Of a DNA stretch of 6,234 bases, positions 1 to 6,234 are shown one piece after another. The notes under the pieces were generated by a model. That model was not told the origin of the DNA. It ran no database searches and saw nothing but the letters and a program-made list of their open reading frames with translations. Both the position numbers and the translations under genes were made by a program. Within the stretch, counting starts at the first letter, position 1. The number at the start of each line of letters is the position of its first letter. The DNA is from Verrucomicrobiota bacterium. Lineage in GTDB: Bacteria; Verrucomicrobiota; Lentisphaeria; Oligosphaerales; JAFGRS01. The stretch lies in contig JAGVUW010000098.1 in assembly GCA_019136035.1 (NCBI GenBank), positions 1 through 6,234 on the forward strand, given 5' to 3'.

Positions 1-76
1 GCCCACCGGGGCCGCCAGGGCCGCCGCGCCCGCCGGGGCCGCCCGGGCCGCCACCGGCCCCCCCCGGCCCGCCAGG
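1..76 (-). repeat. Gly/Pro-rich low-complexity coding tract
   Basis: Codons 183-207 of the leftward gene encode almost only Gly and Pro, with one Ala and one Arg, built from GGP and GGX units. The DNA is a matching imperfect repeat of GGCGGCCC-like units and continues past the window edge. It directly follows the HYGGFGYG segment, where cyclase-like relatives are expected to go on into the next helix. It is therefore most likely a flexible loop insertion that grows or shrinks by repeat slippage. Its full length cannot be seen. Confidence 0.75.
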
Positions 77-622
77 AGCGGCGGGGCCGTAGCCGAAGCC
101 GCCGTAGTGGGGGTCGTCGGGGCCGGTCGGCTGGGTGGGGTGGTCCTCGGCCAGTTGCTGGCCGAGCAGGTAGCGGCGCGAACGGCGCATGACCGCGACG
201 TCGTCGGGATGACCGAGTACCGCCAGGGCCGACAGACAGACGGCCGTCGAGTAGTTCACGTAGGCGCGGTCCGGGGTGCAGATGGCGCCGTCGTCCTGGA
301 CATGCGCCAGGACATACTGCCGGCCCCGCTCGATCGCCGCCAGCCGGCGCTCGTCGCCCTGCGGCAGACGGCACGGCCGCAGGCCCATGCAGGCCAGACC
401 CGTAATGGCCGGCATGTCCTGCCAGGAGCCATTCTCACGCTGACGCTCAAGCAGGTACGCCGCGCCGCGCCCCATCGCCGCCTCGACTTCGCGCGAGAGG
501 GATTCCGGCAGGCCGCTCACCGGAGCGCCAGCCGCCGGCGCCTCCTGGCCCCAGACGCCAAGCGCACCGAACCACGCCAACACCACACCGCCCCGAACCA
601 GCCCGCGAATGCCCATGACCAT
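1..622 (-). CDS. Secreted squalene-cyclase/prenyltransferase-like repeat protein, N-terminal part (partial)
   Basis: The reading frame starts at 622 and is open to the left edge, giving 207 codons with the C-terminus missing. Residues 1-26 look like a Sec signal peptide: Arg6 and Arg10, a hydrophobic core around 11-24, then WGQEAPAAG, so the mature protein should lie outside the cytoplasm. Residues 44-160 are helical. They carry a QW-type motif QRENGSW at 61-67 and a second helical repeat with DDGAIC at 110-115 followed by NYSTAVCLSALAVLG, as in the alpha-alpha toroid of squalene-hopene cyclases and prenyltransferases. HYGGFGYG at 172-179 resembles the Gly/aromatic turn seen before 'DLSNT' in planctomycete members of this group. 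The frame then enters a Gly/Pro tract. The start is set by AGGAG six bases upstream. Real cyclases lack signal peptides and have a DXDD motif, which would lie beyond the window, so an enzymatic role is unproven. The family call is fairly safe; the function is unknown. Confidence 0.8.
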   Translation of the reverse strand, partial: MVMGIRGLVRGGVVLAWFGALGVWGQEAPAAGAPVSGLPESLSREVEAAMGRGAAYLLERQRENGSWQDMPAITGLACMGLRPCRLPQGDERRLAAIERGRQYVLAHVQDDGAICTPDRAYVNYSTAVCLSALAVLGHPDDVAVMRRSRRYLLGQQLAEDHPTQPTGPDDPHYGGFGYGPAAPGGPGGAGGGPGGPGGRGGPGGPGG

Positions 623-628
623 GGCCAA

Positions 629-635
629 CTCCTCT
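629..635 (-). promoter_or_regulatory. Ribosome binding site of the cyclase-like gene
   Basis: AGAGGAG on the minus strand ends six bases before the ATG at 622. This favours 622 over the in-frame ATG two codons later (616-614), which would place the site 12 bases away. Confidence 0.75.
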
Positions 636-775
636 GAAACGCCTCGGGCCACCCCCGACAACACACACCCACTCCGCTTCCGGACTGGCACCCCGCAGGG
701 ATCATGCCAAGTGCCACCGCCGCCGACGCACGCTTGACAGAGGCTCCCCGCGGCGCGGCGGCGCCCTCTGCCCGC

Positions 776-784
776 ACTATAGCA
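776..784 (-). promoter_or_regulatory. Extended -10 promoter element for the cyclase-like gene
   Basis: Read on the minus strand, this is TGCTATAGT: an extended TGn followed by TATAGT, one mismatch from the sigma-70 consensus TATAAT. The -35 position 16-18 bases upstream (GATGTG or ATGTGG) is poor, which fits an extended -10 promoter. Transcription would start near 769 and leave a leader of about 147 bases. It is one of very few AT-rich hexamers in a GC-rich region, which supports the call. The organism's own sigma-factor preferences are not known. Confidence 0.45.
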
Positions 785-830
785 GTGCACGGCCGCACCA
801 CATCGGTGCAGGACCCCGCCTGCCCCGCCT

Positions 831-846
831 GACCGGTCGACCGGTC
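831..846. promoter_or_regulatory. Perfect 16-bp palindrome, possible operator
   Basis: GACCGGTCGACCGGTC equals its own reverse complement and is also two head-to-tail copies of the 8-bp palindrome GACCGGTC. It lies about 60-75 bases upstream of the predicted leftward transcription start and about 370 bases upstream of the PFOR start, a reasonable place for a dimeric regulator to bind. It could equally be a short dispersed repeat, since a near-identical arm, GACCGATC, occurs at 4900-4907. Confidence 0.4.
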
Positions 847-903
847 CTGGCAGTTCTGCTGCTCGCGGCACTCCCGCACCCTACCTTAATTAAAAGGGGC
901 CCG

Positions 904-932
904 GCGGGGTACCCCGCGCCGCCGCCGGCGGC
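904..932. repeat. Two adjacent GC palindromes
   Basis: GCGGGGTACCCCGC (904-917) and GCCGCCGGCGGC (921-932) are both perfect palindromes, three bases apart, just after the AT-rich island at 886-895. They may be binding sites, or may reflect GC-rich composition. No U-tract follows on either strand, so they do not read as intrinsic terminators. Confidence 0.35.
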
Positions 933-986
933 CGAGGGCGTCGGCTCTGCCTGTGGGGCCGGGGCGGTTAACCCGCCGCCTGGCGG

Positions 987-1014
987 TTGAAAGTCCCTCC
1001 TGCCGGGATACCTT
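987..1014 (+). promoter_or_regulatory. Weak candidate promoter for PFOR
   Basis: TTGAAA (987-992) matches four of six bases of the -35 consensus TTGACA. After a 16-base spacer comes TACCTT (1009-1014), which matches only three of six bases of a -10 box. Transcription from here would give a leader of roughly 195 bases. This is the best sigma-70-like pair I found before the PFOR gene, but it is weak. The gene could use another sigma factor or a different site. Confidence 0.22.
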
Positions 1015-1114
1015 ACCGCCGAACCATTTTGGGGGCTGTCGGCGACCCGTTGCGCCTGAGCCTGGGCCGCCTCGTCCGCCACGACGACCGGGTGAGGGCT
1101 CGCCCCTGCCCGGA

Positions 1115-1130
1115 CGCCTCTGCTGAGGCG
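1115..1130 (+). other. Small hairpin in the PFOR leader
   Basis: CGCCTC, the loop TGCT and GAGGCG form a perfect six-pair stem with a four-base loop, about 85 bases upstream of the PFOR start codon. It may affect leader stability. It matches no riboswitch class I recognise and has no U-tract. Confidence 0.3.
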
Positions 1131-1202
1131 CCTCCAGGGCGCGCCAGCGCCGGCGGAACAACCCAGACGGAATTGGAAGCGGCGACACAGGTCCGGCACC
1201 AC

Positions 1203-1208
1203 AAGGAG
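1203..1208 (+). promoter_or_regulatory. Ribosome binding site of PFOR
   Basis: AAGGAG lies six bases before the ATG at 1215. It fixes the PFOR start there rather than at any upstream in-frame codon, in agreement with the protein, where MAGKMVTIDGN is the usual PFOR N-terminus. Confidence 0.85.
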
Positions 1209-1214
1209 TACACC

Positions 1215-4691
<3,477 letters not shown>

Positions 4692-4737
4692 GACATGTGA
4701 CCCCGGCGGCCTGATGCCGCTGTGACCGCGACCCACC

Positions 4738-4783
4738 GCCCGCCCCGCGTGGCCCCACCCAGGCCGCGCGGGGCGGGCTCTTT
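4738..4783 (+). terminator. Strong intrinsic terminator after PFOR
   Basis: GCCCGCCCCGCG (4738-4749) pairs perfectly with CGCGGGGCGGGC (4767-4778). One U-G pair and an inner GGCC/GGCC extend the stem to 17 pairs around a seven-base loop (4755-4761). TCTTT follows at once. It begins 46 bases after the PFOR stop and separates PFOR from the downstream thioredoxin-like gene. Confidence 0.88.
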
Positions 4784-4798
4784 AAGACGCGACACCCG

Positions 4799-4841
4799 CC
4801 CCCCGCCCCCCGCCCCCCGACCCCCGACCCCCGACCCCCGA
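4799..4841. repeat. C-rich heptamer array (G-rich on minus strand)
   Basis: Three units of CCCCCCG (4799-4819) are followed by three of ACCCCCG (4820-4840), all exactly 7 bp. The minus strand therefore has six runs of five or six G separated by one or two bases, a classic potential G-quadruplex. It starts 16 bases after the terminator's T-run and encodes nothing convincing. Confidence 0.85.
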
Positions 4842-4876
4842 GGCCCGAGGCGGGCCCTGATCAAGGGGGGCAGAGA

Positions 4877-4907
4877 GATCGGTCTGATCCGTCTGATCCG
4901 ACCGATC
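4877..4907. repeat. Inverted repeat with internal tandem 9-mer
   Basis: GATCGGTC (4877-4884) and GACCGATC (4900-4907) form an 8-bp perfect stem around a 15-base loop. Overlapping the left arm and the loop is GTCTGATCC repeated twice in tandem (4882-4890, 4891-4899). No T-run follows. It could be a transcribed hairpin, a protein-binding site or a dispersed REP-like element. Confidence 0.6.
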
Positions 4908-4938
4908 AGTCGCGGCCCCGTGCCCCGCGCCCCTGCAC

Positions 4939-4967
4939 TTGCCCGGGGCCGCCCCGCAGGATAGAGT
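4939..4967 (+). promoter_or_regulatory. Candidate promoter of the thioredoxin-like gene
   Basis: TTGCCC (4939-4944) and TAGAGT (4962-4967) each match four of six consensus bases and stand exactly 17 bases apart. The predicted transcription start is near 4974, just before the CCGAACT array, which would then lie inside the mRNA leader. The PFOR terminator upstream means the downstream gene needs a promoter of its own in this region. Confidence 0.38.
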
Positions 4968-4987
4968 GCATGGAGTGCACCCAGCGC

Positions 4988-5063
4988 CCGAACTCCGAAC
5001 TCCGAACTCCGAACTCCGAACTCCGAATTCCGAACTCCGAACTCCGAACTCCGAACTCCGAAC
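4988..5063 (+). repeat. CCGAACT heptamer tandem array
   Basis: Ten contiguous 7-bp units run from 4988 to 5057, followed by CCGAAC (5058-5063). Nine are exactly CCGAACT; the sixth (5023-5029) is CCGAATT. The array ends 18 bases before the start codon of the thioredoxin-like gene and only eight bases before its ribosome binding site. It resembles the short tandem heptamer repeats known from cyanobacteria and other bacteria. Copy number is likely to vary by slippage. Confidence 0.95.
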
Positions 5064-5071
5064 CCAAACCT

Positions 5072-5075
5072 GGAG
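5072..5075 (+). promoter_or_regulatory. Ribosome binding site of the thioredoxin-like gene
   Basis: GGAG (in TGGAG) stands six bases before the ATG at 5082 and immediately follows the heptamer array. It supports this start, which also gives a well-formed signal peptide. Confidence 0.65.
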
Positions 5076-5081
5076 TCATCC

Positions 5082-6017
5082 ATGTGCATCGTCACTCTGC
5101 GGCGGGTCCTGTCGGCCATCGTGCTTGGGGCAGTCGTGGCGGGCGCGGGTGAGGCCTGGGAGACCGACTGGGCGAAGGCCCGCGAGCGTGCTGCCGCCGA
5201 GAGCCGACCGATCCTGGTTGAATTCACGGGCTCGGACTGGTGCGGCTGGTGCGTTCGCCTGAAGAAGGAGGTCCTCGATCAGGAGGCCTTCGTCACCTAC
5301 GCCGCCGGGAACCTCGTCCTGATGGAGGCCGACTACCCGCGGCAGACGCCGCAGAGCCCCGAACTGAAGGCGCAGAACGCATCGTTGCAGAAGGAGTTCG
5401 GCGTTACCGGCTTCCCTACCCTGTTCCTGGTGGACGCCGAGGGCAGGCCGTTCGCGCGCACGGCCTACCGCGCCGGCGGCGCCGAGGCCTACGTCGAGCA
5501 CCTGAAGGCCCTGGTGGCCATCCGCGGTGTGCGCGACGCGGCCCTGGCGAAGGCCGCCGGCGCCGCCGGTCTGGAGCGTGCCCAGGCGCTGGTGGAGGCG
5601 ATGACCGCGCTGCCGATCGATGTCCTACGCTTCTACGCCCCGACGATCGCCGAGATCCAGACGCTTGACCCCGAGAACCGCACCGGCTTCCGTGCCCGTC
5701 TCGCCGAGATGGAGCTGATGGAGGTCGAGAACGGCGTCCGCCGACTCGGCCGCAGCGGCAGGCAGGCCGAGGCGCTCGCCCTGGTCGACGCCTTCATCGC
5801 TAAGCACGCTCCCGCCGGCGAGCTGCACCAGAAGGCCCTCCTGGCCAAACTCGGGGCTTACCCGATCAACACCAAGGATGGCCTGGACGCCCTCGGCGCC
5901 CTGGTCGATGAGGCCCTTGCGATCGATGCGGCCACCCCGACGGGGCAACGCTGCATCGAGATCAGGAAGCGCCTCGCCGAGGCGGCCGCGCGCCTGCAGG
6001 CCGCGCCGGCGCCCTGA
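5082..6017 (+). CDS. Exported thioredoxin-fold protein with helical C-terminal half
   Basis: The product is 311 residues. Residues 1-25 form a signal peptide: Arg7-Arg8, then a hydrophobic stretch from about 9 to 22, with likely cleavage after AGA (20-22) or Ala25. The protein should act in the periplasm. Residues about 27-145 are a thioredoxin fold: ILVEFTGSDWCGWC, with the redox pair Cys54 and Cys57 (CGWC), a longer linker at 84-105, and the cis-proline loop VTGFPTLFLVD with Pro112. This combination is typical of the thioredoxin_7-like secreted proteins common in Verrucomicrobia and Planctomycetes. Residues about 146-311 are Ala/Leu/Glu-rich helices, perhaps TPR-like, with no motif I can name; a partner-binding role is a guess. 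The active-site cysteines suggest disulfide reduction or exchange, but the substrate is unknown. It has its own Shine-Dalgarno site and lies behind a terminator. Its codon bias is milder than that of PFOR. The fold is certain; the function is open. Confidence 0.92.
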   Translation: MCIVTLRRVLSAIVLGAVVAGAGEAWETDWAKARERAAAESRPILVEFTGSDWCGWCVRLKKEVLDQEAFVTYAAGNLVLMEADYPRQTPQSPELKAQNASLQKEFGVTGFPTLFLVDAEGRPFARTAYRAGGAEAYVEHLKALVAIRGVRDAALAKAAGAAGLERAQALVEAMTALPIDVLRFYAPTIAEIQTLDPENRTGFRARLAEMELMEVENGVRRLGRSGRQAEALALVDAFIAKHAPAGELHQKALLAKLGAYPINTKDGLDALGALVDEALAIDAATPTGQRCIEIRKRLAEAAARLQAAPAP

Positions 6018-6107
6018 GAGCGCCACGCGGCGCGTGGCGCCCACATCGCCCGCGTGCGATTCCCGGGTAGGTCGCGCGAGCCGGGCGCGACCGCGCCGGC
6101 GCTCTCA
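6015..6107. terminator. Convergent 3' ends with nested inverted repeats, probable two-way terminator
   Basis: TGAGAGCGCC (6015-6024) and its exact reverse complement (6098-6107) flank the region, and each arm begins with the stop codon of its gene. Inside are GCGCCACGCG/CGCGTGGCGC (6020-6029 and 6031-6040, about nine usable pairs) and GGTCGCGC/GCGCGACC (6070-6077 and 6085-6092, seven-base loop). No T-run follows on either strand, so termination may be weak or factor-dependent. The first inner hairpin competes with the outer pairing for 6020-6024. Confidence 0.5.
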
Positions 6108-6234
6108 CGTCGGCTCGTCAGCCGCGCTGCCGGCCGGGTCGTCCGGGCGCTGGCGCATCACCGCCACGCGGGTGCGGTTGGCCTTGGTGAAGGCCCCGGC
6201 GAAGGCCTCCTTGGAGACGGTGCCGGACTCGATG
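6105..6234 (-). CDS. C-terminal end of an unrecognised gene (partial)
   Basis: The minus strand is open from the right edge to TGA at 6107-6105, giving 42 complete codons. Codon third positions are nearly all G or C, as in the neighbours, which supports a real gene that converges on the thioredoxin-like gene. The visible part reads IESGTVSKEAF, then AGAFTKANRTRVAVMRQRP, then a probably disordered Asp/Ala/Pro/Ser tail. The segment is basic and then acidic, with no cysteine and no membrane stretch. I do not recognise the family. The start and most of the protein lie outside the window. Confidence 0.6.
   Translation of the reverse strand, partial: IESGTVSKEAFAGAFTKANRTRVAVMRQRPDDPAGSAADEPT

Larger units (their letters stand above)
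623..1214. other. Divergent intergenic region (592 bases)
   Basis: No convincing gene lies here. An open frame that continues upstream from the PFOR start to a TTG at 987 encodes Pro/Arg/Ala-rich sequence unlike PFOR. The region holds an extended -10 for the leftward gene (776-784), a 16-bp palindrome (831-846), a lone AT-rich island TTAATTAAAA (886-895), GC palindromes (904-932), a weak rightward promoter candidate (987-1014) and a small leader hairpin (1115-1130). In the presumed leftward leader, TGGCAC (686-691) and GTGCCA (711-716) could form a six-pair stem. The size and the number of inverted repeats suggest that transcription in both directions is controlled here. Confidence 0.6.

Noticed and set aside
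107..637. A 176-codon rightward frame over the cyclase-like gene
   Set aside because: It is antisense to a minus-strand frame that has a signal peptide, QW motif and ribosome binding site. Its own product is Arg/His/Ala-rich with no recognisable features.
734..783. A rightward promoter using TTGACA (734-739) and TATAGC (778-783)
   Set aside because: The two boxes are 38 bases apart, far beyond the 16-18 usual for sigma-70. The TATAGT reading on the opposite strand fits better.
987..1214. PFOR start at the upstream in-frame TTG at 987
   Set aside because: The extra 76 residues are Pro/Arg/Ala-rich and unlike any PFOR N-terminus. The ATG at 1215 has a well-placed AAGGAG, and starting there puts Glu64 and Arg114 at the same numbers as in the D. 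africanus enzyme.
1020..1214. Riboswitch in the PFOR leader
   Set aside because: Only a six-pair hairpin (1115-1130) stands out. I saw no conserved TPP, THF or other aptamer core.
4799..5063. CRISPR array
   Set aside because: The repeats are contiguous 7-bp units with no spacers and no cas genes nearby.

Overview
The window is about 6.2 kb of very GC-rich bacterial DNA whose codons end almost always in G or C. It holds two complete genes and the ends of two others. The best guess for the source is an anaerobic or facultative member of the Planctomycetota or a related PVC-superphylum lineage. This is an inference. It rests on a secreted squalene-cyclase-like QW-repeat protein, a secreted thioredoxin of the 'FTGSDWCGWC' type, the high GC content, and heptamer tandem repeats between genes. 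No rRNA, tRNA, CRISPR array, IS element or phage gene was seen.

Layout from left to right. (1) Positions 1-622, minus strand: the N-terminal 207 residues of an exported terpenoid-cyclase/prenyltransferase-like alpha-alpha toroid protein, cut off by the window edge inside a Gly/Pro-rich tract. (2) Positions 623-1214: a 592-base divergent intergenic region. It has a good extended -10 element for the leftward gene, a perfect 16-bp palindrome, two further GC palindromes and a weak candidate promoter for the rightward gene. (3) Positions 1215-4691, plus strand: a full-length single-chain pyruvate:ferredoxin oxidoreductase (PFOR, nifJ type) in which every catalytic and cluster-ligand position checked is intact. 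(4) Positions 4692-5081: an intergenic region dense in structure, with a strong intrinsic terminator, a C-rich heptamer array, an 8-bp-stem hairpin carrying a tandem 9-mer, a candidate promoter and a CCGAACT heptamer array. (5) Positions 5082-6017, plus strand: an exported thioredoxin-fold protein with an alpha-helical C-terminal half. (6) Positions 6015-6107: convergent gene ends framed by a perfect 10-bp inverted repeat that includes both stop codons. (7) Positions 6105-6234, minus strand: the last 42 codons of an unrecognised gene.

The genes do not form an obvious operon or pathway. PFOR is a cytoplasmic enzyme of central carbon metabolism and appears to be a single-gene transcription unit with its own terminator. 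The two neighbours with signal peptides act outside the cytoplasm and have their own promoters or ribosome binding sites. I found no convincing new multi-gene system. The most unusual material is non-coding: two heptamer arrays that share the pattern CNCCGA, and the GACCGRTC-type inverted repeats, which look like dispersed genome-wide elements.
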